DNA of 64,000 nt from Planctomycetota bacterium (GTDB lineage Bacteria > Planctomycetota > PUPC01 > JACPCR01). Where the stretch lies: assembly GCA_016179685.1 (NCBI GenBank), contig JACPCR010000071.1:49259-113258 (forward strand), in the 5' to 3' direction. Position 1 is the first letter of the stretch; each line of letters starts with the position of its first letter. Positions 25,844 through 34,170 of the stretch are shown in pieces. A program made the translations under genes and the position numbers. The notes beneath the pieces were generated by a model that was given only the letters and a program-made list of their open reading frames with translations, was not told the DNA's origin and searched no databases.

Positions 25844-26817
25844 TCCCGGTGCGCCACCGCCATACCGCCTGCGGGCATACCGCCTGCGGGCATGCCGCCT
25901 GCGGGCATGCCGCCAGGCTGACCGGTGCCGCCGCTGGCGGCGCCGGGTGTGGTCGTCCCGGCTGCGCCGGGACCTGGCGCGGCAGCGGCGGCCCCCGTCC
26001 CAGCGGCGGGTACGTTCCCTGTTCCGGCCGCAGCACCAGCCCGAATACCAGGGGGCTGCCCGGCAGCAAAGGCATTGACCTTCCGTTTTCGTGCATTTTC
26101 GTCGAAGGGGATGAGGTGGATGGGTGCAAACTCCCCGCCAGACTCTTTTCGAAAGACCTGATGACCTGTGATCTTGGATTTCTTGGGCATGCGGGTGGTG
26201 GGCTTGATGGTGATGACGATGCGGCCGCGTTCCACGGTGGTGGTGACTTCAGCAGGTGGCTGCGGCGCCTCTCCCCGCTGGGGCGTCTTACCTTCCTCGT
26301 CGCTCACGACGAAGGTATGAACTTCCTTAAGGGAATTGGTAGCCACATATTCCACCTTGGCGATGCCCGCGCCCAGGCCCTTCACCCTGAGCTCCCCGGG
26401 AGTCCCCGATGGCTCGACCTGAACGAACTCCTTGCCTTCCAGGATGTTGATGGCCGGCTGGGCGTCCTGGACAAGCCGCAGAGGGATGGTCTTCTCGCCG
26501 CCGACGACCAAATGATGATCGGACTCCACTTTAGGAATCCGGTACACCCGCCAGGTATCCTGAATCTTGACACGAGGGACCCGGACGAACGGGGCCGCCA
26601 TTTTGGAGTAGAAATCCTCGCTCGTCAGGGTCTCCGGCACTGATTTTTCCCGGTTGATCCGGATGGTCTCCATCATTCGATCGAGGCTCTGGCTCTTCTC
26701 ATCGTAATCGGAAGGGGAGAAGACCCGGATGCTATGGAAGACACCCCACGCCAGGACGAGGAGGAGTACGACCTTCTCGGAGTGATTCAGGAGGAAGTTT
26801 TTCAGAGTATCCTTCAT
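25465..26817 (-). CDS. PilP-like inner-membrane protein, N-terminal part (before frameshift)
   Basis: The chain has one membrane helix near its start (SEKVVLLLVLAWGVFHSIRVF), a periplasmic region with a short Ig-like part (LVQDAQPAINILEGKEFVQVEP) and a second strand-rich region (TTVERGRIVITIKPTTRMPKKSKITGHQVFRK), followed by Pro/Gly/Ala linker repeats. After GGMPAGGMP the frame turns to HRECPAV repeats, which is nonsense; coding resumes in the next frame at 25843. The ATG at 26817 has GGGAGAGAAG upstream and is preferred over the TTG at 26838. It is the fourth pilus-alignment gene in the PilM-N-O-P-Q order. Confidence 0.65.
   Translation of the reverse strand: MKDTLKNFLLNHSEKVVLLLVLAWGVFHSIRVFSPSDYDEKSQSLDRMMETIRINREKSVPETLTSEDFYSKMAAPFVRVPRVKIQDTWRVYRIPKVESDHHLVVGGEKTIPLRLVQDAQPAINILEGKEFVQVEPSGTPGELRVKGLGAGIAKVEYVATNSLKEVHTFVVSDEEGKTPQRGEAPQPPAEVTTTVERGRIVITIKPTTRMPKKSKITGHQVFRKESGGEFAPIHLIPFDENARKRKVNAFAAGQPPGIRAGAAAGTGNVPAAGTGAAAAAPGPGAAGTTTPGAASGGTGQPGGMPAGGMPAGGMPAGGMAVAHRECPAVAHRECPAVAHRECPAVAHRECPAMAHQAPECPASIRPRASLATRRESPLAPLPLPQRSSLRREAASSAGRKRERQRPWKRASRKSTLSSGLILRSSPIRSMFTRSRPWPRTRPLEKSWKAR
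25752..25919. repeat. Adjoining 24-bp and 15-bp tandem repeats at the PilP-like frameshift
   Basis: About 4.5 copies of a 24-base unit (GGTGCGCCACCGCCGGGCAT...) are followed by about four copies of a 15-base unit (CCGCCTGCGGGCATG). Both units are multiples of three, so copy-number change alone keeps the frame. The frame break falls at the border between the two arrays, near 25861, where about four bases appear to be missing relative to an in-frame join. Confidence 0.85.
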
Positions 26818-26834
26818 ATCTTCTCTCCCCGACG

Positions 26835-27686
26835 TCAACTGGATTTGGCCGGCTCGGCCTTGGCCGCCGGGGCCGGAGGCTGCTGGAACAGGAACATTCT
26901 GCCGTACAGAGAGACCTCGACCAAAGGCTCCTCCAGGGGCTGATTTCTCCGGAGAGTGGGAAGCGCTCTTTGGTCTTTGGACACCCGGAGCGAATCGATG
27001 TAGCAGAGGAATTTTCGATCGAGGCTCAGGACCGAGGCGACGAGTGCTGGCAGGTCGCGGTATGGCATGAGGACTTTGACATGGAAGCTGCTGACCTGGA
27101 AGAGGCTTTTGCCCTCATCGCTGAGCGGCAGGTCCTGGAGCTCCAGCAGGATCAACTCCCGCGACTGACCGGCAATCACCACGTCGAACAGGGCATCTTG
27201 AACCCAGCAATAGCGCTGAATGAAGAGGATTCTTTCCTCGCTTCCCTCTGCGAGATCTGGCCAGCGGAAGCAGTTCGATCTCAATTGGATTTGACTTTCA
27301 GCTTTGGCCGCGAACTTTTTCTGGATATCGCCATAAATGTACTTGAAGACGTCCTTATCGGCCGCTTTTTGACCTTCAGCCGGCTTGGCGCCCTCGAAGG
27401 GCCGGTCCCAGTCATAGCGGAATTGCTTCAGATAATCGAAGCATTTCTTGTTTTGATCCTTCACGCTGCTGACGTAGTCTTTCGCGTTCTTGAACCAGCG
27501 ATCGTTCACAATCTTGGGTGCTTCGGCGAACCTCTTCAAGTCAGAGATCTGCTGCTCGAGTTCCTTGTCGAGCTGATCGGTCTCCTTTTTCACGGGCCGG
27601 ACCACCACGAAGTAAGCCGCGCCGATGACCAGGAGGATGACGACCAAGACGATCCAGAAGACAAATTTTGAGAGGGTCAGTTTCAT
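26835..27686 (-). CDS. PilO-like inner-membrane alignment-complex protein
   Basis: The 283-residue protein has a single N-terminal helix (FVFWIVLVVILLVIGAAYFVVV) and then a coiled-coil stretch (KKETDQLDKELEQQISDLKRF), the layout of PilO/GspM-type proteins. The rest is a periplasmic domain with strand-helix pattern (VSSFHVKVLMPYRDLPALVASVLSLDRKFLCYIDSL), like the ferredoxin-like fold of PilO. Sequence identity to known PilO cannot be judged here, so the call depends on architecture and on its place between PilMN and PilP-like genes. It ends in a TTGA overlap with the next gene. Confidence 0.7.
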   Translation of the reverse strand: MKLTLSKFVFWIVLVVILLVIGAAYFVVVRPVKKETDQLDKELEQQISDLKRFAEAPKIVNDRWFKNAKDYVSSVKDQNKKCFDYLKQFRYDWDRPFEGAKPAEGQKAADKDVFKYIYGDIQKKFAAKAESQIQLRSNCFRWPDLAEGSEERILFIQRYCWVQDALFDVVIAGQSRELILLELQDLPLSDEGKSLFQVSSFHVKVLMPYRDLPALVASVLSLDRKFLCYIDSLRVSKDQRALPTLRRNQPLEEPLVEVSLYGRMFLFQQPPAPAAKAEPAKSS

Positions 27687-27737
27687 GACATCGTTTCAGG
27701 AGATCCTGCGGTCCGCCATGCGCCGGGCCGCAGGGAA

Positions 27738-30068
27738 TCAAGGTTGAACGACTCCGAGGGCCGGGCTAGCCGGAGCGGCGGGCGTGGCCGTCGCCGCTGG
27801 CGTGGCCGGGTGAGCGGCCTGCTTGGGCTTCGGCAACTGGCCAGGGGCGAGCCGCTTGAGCATATCGAGGCACTGCGGGTACTGGGGAGTTTCCCGGAGC
27901 TGAGGCTCGAGAGCCACGAGCAGTTCGACCACCTTCTTCTTCAGCTTGTCGCCACCCAGGTCTGGGCTTGTGAGCTGATAATTCCAGAGCGTTTCCATCG
28001 CCGACGGGTACTGCTGTTCCTTCACGGCGTCTTCAACCATCTGGACAACGACGGACCACCACGCCTCGCTCGCATTGAGCTTGGCCTGCGTCTTGACGGC
28101 CCAAATGAATTTCACGCGGAGAAAATTCAACTTTTCTTTGTACACCACCTCGGTATCCGATCCCCCTGACACCGGGCCAGGTTCCGGCATGGCTCTTCCC
28201 GCTCCGACGCCTCCCGCGGGCAACCCGCCCGGGAGGGCGCCCGGCAACCCACCCGGAAGTCCGCCGGCACCTCCTGGGGGCGCTGAGGGTTTCGCCGCTG
28301 CGGCCCCACCGGAGGCAGCATTGTCCTCTTTCTTCTCCGCTCCTTCTTTCGCTCGAAGCAACCCCACCTCCTGGGAAACGGTCTGCACCTCCAGTCGTTT
28401 CACGTTCTCGAAGATGGGAACATTTTTCAGGTTGGATTCGATCCCGCCCGCGTCGGTCAAAGAGGTCACGATCCTGCCCTCATTGACCCCTTCCGGGACG
28501 AGGATATCGACCACGAGCTCGAATCCAATGGACTCGGAGCTATCGGAAGCGGTGGCTGCGGCTACCGCTCGTGGTGCTGGCCCGGCCCCTCCTCCTCCCC
28601 CGAAGGCGGACGCCCCTCCCATCCCGCCCGGGGCGCTTCCGCCCGGCATCTCCTTCGTATCCACCGTCTTGAAGGTCACCATCCAATGATTCTCGCGAGG
28701 GATGGCCCGGTCCAACTGATTGAAGATGAACGGCCAATATTCCCGACCGAGGCCCAATCCGATGACCTTATTGATCCCTTGATCGCCATCGACCGCCGGA
28801 ATGGCTTCATTCTTGATATCGTTATAGCGCTGCTCATCGGACTTGCACACGGTGATGACTTGCGGGACCCGTTTCACCGCATCGCCAATCACGTCCCGTG
28901 TCTTGTTGTTCATGTAATAGGAGCTTCCAACCATCATGGCGAGAATCGCCGCTGCGGCCGCTCCGTAAGGCTTCTTCCGGCTGATGAGCTTCTCGATGCG
29001 CTCCTCTTTCGGCACGAGATTGATCTTGATCGGGCCGATATCGAGCGCCTGGAGGGCAAGGCCGAGGGCCACCCCGCAGCTCCGCAGCTCCTCCTGCAGC
29101 TTGTCGTTATCCAGGGCGGGGGCGTACTGGATGCGTTCAAGCTGATCCAAGACGGCCAGGTTGTAATCGAGATGCTGGCCAAAGAAATCATCCGCGCCTT
29201 TGAGCCTGAAGGCGTTGCCCAGGAGCAACATCCGCTCGAATTTCACATTGTGCGCCTGGGACTTGTAATACCCAATGGACCGATGAATCTCGCTAACGAT
29301 GTCCCCCAGCACCGGCTTCATCACGTTGAACAGCTTGTCCGCTTGCTGGGACTCCGAAGCTTTCAGCTTCAGCTCCTCCGCCTCATCAAAACTGATCTGG
29401 AACTTTTCCTGAAGCGCCTTCGTGATATCATCGCCCGAATACGGGATGGAACGATTCCAGAAGCGTTCGCCGTCCAGCAGAACCAGGTCCGCATTTCCCG
29501 CTCCGATGTCCACCACCACGATGCTCCCCTCGGGCTGCTGCTCAAACTGCACGAAATTGTAGAGCGCCAAAGGCGCGACCTGGATCAAGTCCACATGGAG
29601 TTTGGTGGCCTTGATGTTCGCCAGAAAGCTGTAAATGATCTGCGTCTTGACGGCAAAAAGCGTGACTTCCAGCTCGTCCGGGGCGCCCGCCTTGGCCAAC
29701 CTCTGGTAGTCCCAGACCACCTCATCGATGGGAAACGGGATGAGCTGCTGCGCCTCGTACTTCACAATGCTCGGGATACGCTTTTCCTCCACCGGGGGCA
29801 GAGGAATGGTGCGGGTGAAGGCCGAACGGCCCGGAATGGCGACAGCGATAGCGGACCCCTTCGGCTTGCCGCGCTTGATGAATTCCGTGAGGGCATTGCG
29901 CACGTGTCTGGCCCGCTCCATCGAGTCCGGATCGGGCTCGATCCCCTCGTAAGGTATCGCCTCGAACTGTTCGAGGGTGACCGTCGTTCCCTGGCTGCGG
30001 AGCTTGACGGCGCGGAGGGTCCGGTGTCCCAAATCAATGCCCCAAGCTGTCCTGGACCTTTTGAACAT
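27738..30068 (-). CDS. PilM-PilN fusion: actin-like pilus assembly ATPase joined to a membrane PilN-like domain
   Basis: The first 345 residues are a PilM actin-like domain: WGIDLGHRTLRAVKL (phosphate 1 loop), IVVVDIGAGNADLVLLDGERFWNRSIPYSGDDIT (phosphate 2) and MLLLGNAFRLKGADDF (adenosine loop). Residues 348 onward read INLVPKEERIEKLISRKKPYGAAAAAILAMMV, the PilN N-terminal peptide plus membrane helix, then a periplasmic domain with a Pro/Gly linker. PilM normally binds the PilN N-terminal peptide in trans; here they are one chain. ATG at 30068 has GGGGA upstream and matches the family start better than the GTG at 30083. It is the first gene of the minus-strand cluster. Confidence 0.85.
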   Translation of the reverse strand: MFKRSRTAWGIDLGHRTLRAVKLRSQGTTVTLEQFEAIPYEGIEPDPDSMERARHVRNALTEFIKRGKPKGSAIAVAIPGRSAFTRTIPLPPVEEKRIPSIVKYEAQQLIPFPIDEVVWDYQRLAKAGAPDELEVTLFAVKTQIIYSFLANIKATKLHVDLIQVAPLALYNFVQFEQQPEGSIVVVDIGAGNADLVLLDGERFWNRSIPYSGDDITKALQEKFQISFDEAEELKLKASESQQADKLFNVMKPVLGDIVSEIHRSIGYYKSQAHNVKFERMLLLGNAFRLKGADDFFGQHLDYNLAVLDQLERIQYAPALDNDKLQEELRSCGVALGLALQALDIGPIKINLVPKEERIEKLISRKKPYGAAAAAILAMMVGSSYYMNNKTRDVIGDAVKRVPQVITVCKSDEQRYNDIKNEAIPAVDGDQGINKVIGLGLGREYWPFIFNQLDRAIPRENHWMVTFKTVDTKEMPGGSAPGGMGGASAFGGGGGAGPAPRAVAAATASDSSESIGFELVVDILVPEGVNEGRIVTSLTDAGGIESNLKNVPIFENVKRLEVQTVSQEVGLLRAKEGAEKKEDNAASGGAAAAKPSAPPGGAGGLPGGLPGALPGGLPAGGVGAGRAMPEPGPVSGGSDTEVVYKEKLNFLRVKFIWAVKTQAKLNASEAWWSVVVQMVEDAVKEQQYPSAMETLWNYQLTSPDLGGDKLKKKVVELLVALEPQLRETPQYPQCLDMLKRLAPGQLPKPKQAAHPATPAATATPAAPASPALGVVQP

Positions 30069-30083
30069 CGACGAATTCCCCAC

Positions 30084-30966
30084 TTAACGAAACATAATAC
30101 CCACGGCGGCGCTATTTTCCTGCAAAACTCAATCAGGCTACCCGGGGCAGCCTAGGCGCTATTCTTGACAAACGCGCCCAAAAAAACCGGGCCAATCAGT
30201 TTCTGGCCATCATTGGCAATCTGAGCAGCGTGTCATTGCCAGAGGGAATGGGAAGTCCGATTTATAAGAATGAACCACGGAAGGCACGGAGGGATTCAGA
30301 TAAACACCCTTACTGGTTTTCTCCAAACTCTCCGAAGTTCACCGTGGTTTACACCGACATTGTATTTCTCAGTCACAACCAGCGAGTCTGTAAACTTCGT
30401 AAAACCCACTCCCAACGCGACATGTCCCGACGGACAGGTCCGGGAGGCGGAGCATAGAGGCTAAATCCGCATAAGTGGCGGATTCAAAATTAGTTAAATC
30501 CAGCCACCGCGCTTCCCATTTCCTAGGCCGACCACGGCGGAGCGAGCAGAATAGGAAAGCCCACTCATGCAGGCGACTGGGGACGCTCGACCATGCCGGT
30601 TCACTGCACGCCAGATGACGGGCGATATGTAAGGCCTGATTTTATCTAGGGTTGAATGAGATGTCAATACCAAACATCGAAAAACTCAAGGAGATTTTGG
30701 GCAGCCCAAGAGGCAAATGCAAAATACGAAAGGGCAAGTTTGACTATGACATGGTTTTCGCTATAATTCCGCCACATTTGGGGGTGTTGTTCCGCCGAGC
30801 TACCGTTCTTGGGAATGGACCTTTAATTCATGGAAAACAATCAGCACGCAGGACACATTGTTTTGTGGAGGCTTCATTTGATCGGTTAATCGGCTTAACT
30901 TGGGTTCTAAGGGATTTTTAATTTTGTTATTTAATCTATTTGCATCATAAGTACGGTGACGTGATT
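30084..30966. other. AT-richer intergenic region upstream of the pilus cluster and the DksA-like gene
   Basis: The stretch separates the divergent pilM-pilN and dksA-like genes and should hold both promoters; a TATTAT hexamer lies 40 bases upstream of pilM on the minus strand without a good -35. Two short hairpins are seen (AATCCGC/GCGGATT at 30464-30484). Bases 30262-30416 hold a diverged family-D repeat that is also found at 46956-47055. One weak ORF is listed separately. No RNA gene was recognised. Confidence 0.4.
30652..30921 (+). CDS. Doubtful small ORF
   Basis: An 89-codon ORF (MNEMSIPNIEKLKEILGSP...) lies in the AT-richer gap before the DksA-like gene. No domain, signal or strong ribosome site is seen and composition is mixed, so it may be chance. 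It is listed only because it is open and in the same direction as the following gene. Confidence 0.18.
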   Translation: MNEMSIPNIEKLKEILGSPRGKCKIRKGKFDYDMVFAIIPPHLGVLFRRATVLGNGPLIHGKQSARRTHCFVEASFDRLIGLTWVLRDF

Positions 30967-31455
30967 ATGAAAAAGGCAGGTAAGAAAAACCCAGGAAAGT
31001 CCAGCGTGCCTCCCGGTACAGCAAGACGAACAGGTTTTCTGGCGGAGATGAAAAAAATTCTCTTGGTAAAGCGATCGGAACTGGATGACCGTATCAGTGA
31101 GAAGATCAAAGAACATTTGGCCTTTTCATCACAGAGAAGCGCCGACACAACGGATATTGCAGCAGACGCCCTGGACGACGAGCTGGCTTTACTGGTAGCC
31201 GAGGCGGAGACCAAGGAGCGGGGACAGATAGATGAGGCGTTGGGCAAGGTAGCCGCCGGGACATACGGCACCTGTGAGGGGTGCGGGAAAACCATCCCGG
31301 TTGCAAGACTCAAGGCCCTTCCATTCGCTGCTTTGTGCGTGAATTGCAAGCAAATGGAAGAGAAGCTGGGTCCCAACTTTCTGGGTGTCGCTGACAACGA
31401 AGAGTCCGATTCAGAGATTTCGGACCATGCGGACGAGGAGCCGGCGGCAGGTTAG
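30967..31455 (+). CDS. DksA/TraR-type zinc-finger regulator
   Basis: The 162-residue protein has a Lys-rich start, a coiled-coil hairpin (FLAEMKKILLVKRSELDDRISEKI, ALDDELALLVAEAETKERGQIDEALGKVAAGTYG) and a C4 zinc finger CEGCGKTIPVARLKALPFAALCVNC. Such proteins insert the coiled coil into the RNA polymerase secondary channel or act as general stress regulators. The ATG at 30967 starts the basic tail MKKAGKKNP; the track start at 30940 is weaker. The acidic C-terminal tail (EESDSEISDHADEE) is unusual. It ends one base from the end of the convergent cupin gene, so their 3' ends abut. Confidence 0.85.
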   Translation: MKKAGKKNPGKSSVPPGTARRTGFLAEMKKILLVKRSELDDRISEKIKEHLAFSSQRSADTTDIAADALDDELALLVAEAETKERGQIDEALGKVAAGTYGTCEGCGKTIPVARLKALPFAALCVNCKQMEEKLGPNFLGVADNEESDSEISDHADEEPAAG

Positions 31456-31456
31456 C

Positions 31457-32668
31457 TTAATCGCCTATAATCCTGGGGCAATTCGGATTTATATCTGGAC
31501 CGAAGAACTTGATGATTTCCAGCGTTTCCTTCCCATCATTGACGATCTCCAGGGGAAGGACGGCGCGGCGGTGAGTCACCACCAGTTCGTCCGAGCTGAA
31601 ATCACCCGCCCGAACTCGAAGCCCATCAAACGTGCCGGTCCCTTTCCAGACCAAGACTGAATAAACGCCCTGGTCGATGCTTCGAAACTTCGCCCCTGGC
31701 CGCACCAGAAGCCGCTTCCCGCTGAACGCGGTGGTATTATAGTAAATCCAATACTCCTCACCGCCCTTTTGCCGGGTTTCCTTGACCAGCCTTTGCCCGA
31801 GATGGCGGTGTTCATAGAAAGAACGGTCACCGGAAAGCTTCCAGTTAATCTGTTTCAGGATGATGCGCTCCCCGAACCTTTTCCTATCCTGTTTTCTGAC
31901 GTCCTTGAAAAGCAGGTCTTTCGGTATGATTCGGCCTGCGACCTTGGCTTGAAGCATCGCGAAGACATCGGAATCCTCCTGCAGCTCGATGGTCAATGCC
32001 GTACCGGGGCCGTGCAAGATGCCGGAGGGGATATGGAAACCATCGCCCGGCACGAGCAGTTCAGCCCATGCATGCTGAAGGATCAGGTCGCTGTTCCAAT
32101 CCACGAGATAGGGCAGCAGCACGTCGTATTTCCTGCTTTCAACGATCCAGGGATGAACCCCGAAAAAGGTCTCCGGATGCGGTCCGAGGGGAACGCCCTC
32201 GGGGAAGAAATAGGCCTCCTCTTTCGAGTTGCGGCCCACGAGGGCCGCATCCTTTTTCATCTGGTGGTAGTGATAGGGGATGCGGTCATTGAAGTCGTAG
32301 ATTTTGGCCAGGCGGCCCAGCCGATTGCCGTGCGTCCGGGCATAAACCTCGCCCAATAGAAGATGGCCGCCGATCTCGCACGCCTCCTGGAGGCTCATCC
32401 GTGAGCCATCCTGGAACTGCAAGTAGCTCAGCCCCTCGTCCGGCGGCCCCACGCGGTTGTCCGCCCGTGTCGTCGAGGCCAGCCACCGCTCGCAGATGAA
32501 ACCCCGCTCGCCAACGTCGTACTGATCTTCTGGAAGGCCGAGACGGCGGCCCGGCGGAAGAAAATCCCGGGCGACCCATGCCGGTTCGCATCGAAGGATT
32601 CCGTTTCCGTCTACCAGGGCTTTTTCCAGGAGGGACAGGCGTTTGGAGGACGCGCTCGTGCGAGACAT
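31457..32668 (-). CDS. Phosphomannose isomerase-like cupin protein
   Basis: The 403-residue protein has a double-cupin layout resembling class I mannose-6-phosphate isomerase: an HxH pair and Lys/Glu in IPYHYHQMKKDAALVGRNSKEEAYFF and a second set GDGFHIPSGILHGPGTALTIELQEDSDVF. The standard PMI motif QVHPD is not exact, so the substrate is uncertain. It lies downstream of a nucleotide-sugar dehydrogenase and a GT2 gene on the same strand, which supports a role in sugar-nucleotide or polysaccharide metabolism. A family-B element separates it from the upstream gene. Confidence 0.55.
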   Translation of the reverse strand: MSRTSASSKRLSLLEKALVDGNGILRCEPAWVARDFLPPGRRLGLPEDQYDVGERGFICERWLASTTRADNRVGPPDEGLSYLQFQDGSRMSLQEACEIGGHLLLGEVYARTHGNRLGRLAKIYDFNDRIPYHYHQMKKDAALVGRNSKEEAYFFPEGVPLGPHPETFFGVHPWIVESRKYDVLLPYLVDWNSDLILQHAWAELLVPGDGFHIPSGILHGPGTALTIELQEDSDVFAMLQAKVAGRIIPKDLLFKDVRKQDRKRFGERIILKQINWKLSGDRSFYEHRHLGQRLVKETRQKGGEEYWIYYNTTAFSGKRLLVRPGAKFRSIDQGVYSVLVWKGTGTFDGLRVRAGDFSSDELVVTHRRAVLPLEIVNDGKETLEIIKFFGPDINPNCPRIIGD

Positions 32669-32688
32669 CTCAATTTCTCCTTATCGTT

Positions 32689-32767
32689 CGCGAAGCGCCT
32701 GCCGTCTCCTGTTTCGACTCCGCTCACTGGCTCGCGTCACGGGTCGGTTTGAGGCGGCGCTTCGCTA
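32689..32767. repeat. Dispersed intergenic inverted-repeat element, family B copy 1
   Basis: This 79-base element has imperfect inverted ends (GCGAAGCGCCTGCC and GGCGGCGCTTCGC). Read on the minus strand it begins with the TAG stop of the nucleotide-sugar dehydrogenase: TAGCGAAGCGCCGCCTCAAA, then CCGACCCGTG. Copies of this phrase also follow the stops of the SDR, PilT and second PilT genes. Confidence 0.7.
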
Positions 32768-34078
32768 AAGCTTGACGATTTTCTCCCGACCCCGTTGAAC
32801 GTTCTTGAAGGCGTTCCGGGTATCCACGATCAAATTCGCCCACAGGGCCACGGACCCGAGGTCGATGGAGGCGTGGTCCGTTACCAGGACGACGCAATCT
32901 GCCCGGCGCACGGTGGACTCCTCGAGGGGGCAGCACGTCAGCTCGATATCGCCGACCTGGACCCCCGGGACGAAGGGGTCATGGTAAAAAAGTTCCGCCC
33001 CGTGGCGTCGGAGAAGCTGCAGAATATCGAGGGCCGGGGATTCCCGGGTGTCCCCGACATTGCGTTTATAGGAAACCCCCAGCATCAATATTTTGGCGCC
33101 GTTGACGGACTTCCGGTGCTGGTTCAGGGCCGTGACGATCTTGAAGAACACGTGCTCGGGCATGGAACTGTTGATCTCGCTCGCCAGCTCGATGAAGCGG
33201 GCAAAGAACTCGTAGGTCTTCGCCTTCCAAGAGAGGTAAAGCGGATCGATGGGCAGGCAATGACCTCCGAGTCCGGGTCCCGGATAAAAAGGCATGAAGC
33301 CGAAGGGTTTGGTCGCGGCCGCATCGACAATTTCCCAGACGTCCAGGCCCATCTTGTCGCACATCAGCGCCATCTCGTTGACCAGCCCGATGTTGACGCT
33401 GCGGAAGGTGTTCTCCAGCAGCTTCACCATCTCGGCCGTCCGGGCGCTGGACACCCGGACCACGGTCTGAATGAACTGCTCGTAGAAGAATGCGGCGACC
33501 TCGGTGCATCGCGGCGTGATTCCACCAACGATTTTCGGCGTGTTTTGCACGTGAAACCGCTTGTTGCCAGGGTCGATGCGCTCCGGCGAAAAGGCGAGAT
33601 GAAAATCGACGCCGACCCGCAGCCCCCCCGACTGCAATCTCCGCAGGACCACTTCTTCGGTCGTGCCCGGATACGTGGTGCTTTCCAGAACGACCAGCTT
33701 GCCTGGCCGCATGTTCCTGCCGATCATGTCCACCGCCCCGTCGATATAGGACATGTCCGGGTCCTTGGATTTTCGGAGCGGGGTTGGAACGCAAATACTG
33801 ATAGCGTCCAGCCCTTCGATGACCCGGTCCTCCGTGGTCGCCGTCAGCTTCCCGGACGCGGTCAATCCGCGTAGTTCGTCCTCGTTGACGTCCTGGACGT
33901 GGGAACGACCCTGGCGCACACCCTCAACTCGTTCCGGGTTCACATCGATACCGGTGGTCGTGAATCCCGACTTGGCCATGGCCACGGCCAGGGGGAGACC
34001 GACGTAGCCGATCCCGATGACTCCCGTGCGGGCGGTCCGATTCTGGATACGTTCGACGAGCAACTCTACGGGTGTCAT
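32765..34078 (-). CDS. Nucleotide-sugar dehydrogenase (UDP-N-acetylglucosamine 6-dehydrogenase, WbpA/WecC type)
   Basis: This enzyme oxidises the C6 hydroxyl of a UDP-sugar to a uronate using two NAD+. Visible motifs are the dinucleotide fold GVIGIGYVGLPLAVAMAKSGF, the central FSPERIDPGN, and the catalytic Cys loop GGHCLPIDPLYLSWK. The combination DPGN plus GGHCLPIDP is characteristic of the UDP-HexNAc dehydrogenases and not of the UDP-glucose subfamily. The ATG at 34078 (MTPVELLVERI) is preferred over a TTG at 34117. Its TAG stop is part of a family-B element. The product would feed surface polysaccharide synthesis with the neighbouring GT2. Confidence 0.88.
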   Translation of the reverse strand: MTPVELLVERIQNRTARTGVIGIGYVGLPLAVAMAKSGFTTTGIDVNPERVEGVRQGRSHVQDVNEDELRGLTASGKLTATTEDRVIEGLDAISICVPTPLRKSKDPDMSYIDGAVDMIGRNMRPGKLVVLESTTYPGTTEEVVLRRLQSGGLRVGVDFHLAFSPERIDPGNKRFHVQNTPKIVGGITPRCTEVAAFFYEQFIQTVVRVSSARTAEMVKLLENTFRSVNIGLVNEMALMCDKMGLDVWEIVDAAATKPFGFMPFYPGPGLGGHCLPIDPLYLSWKAKTYEFFARFIELASEINSSMPEHVFFKIVTALNQHRKSVNGAKILMLGVSYKRNVGDTRESPALDILQLLRRHGAELFYHDPFVPGVQVGDIELTCCPLEESTVRRADCVVLVTDHASIDLGSVALWANLIVDTRNAFKNVQRGREKIVKL

Positions 34079-34170
34079 AAGACGCGACGCAACATGATAG
34101 GGAAAGACCGATGACAATCAATAGCACCCCGTGCGGAAAAACCTCACGTACGGCTGAGGCGGCTGGCGCG

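Noticed and set aside
25752-25919. CRISPR-like direct repeats
   Set aside because: The units are contiguous with no unique spacers and encode Pro/Gly/Ala linker peptides in the PilP-like gene.
25752-25919. Simple phase variation by repeat slippage
   Set aside because: Both repeat units are 24 and 15 bases, multiples of three, so gain or loss of units cannot switch the frame.
30452-30651. Possible tRNA or small RNA upstream of the DksA-like gene
   Set aside because: Short hairpins are present, but no tRNA cloverleaf, no conserved TTC arm and no promoter-terminator pair could be traced.
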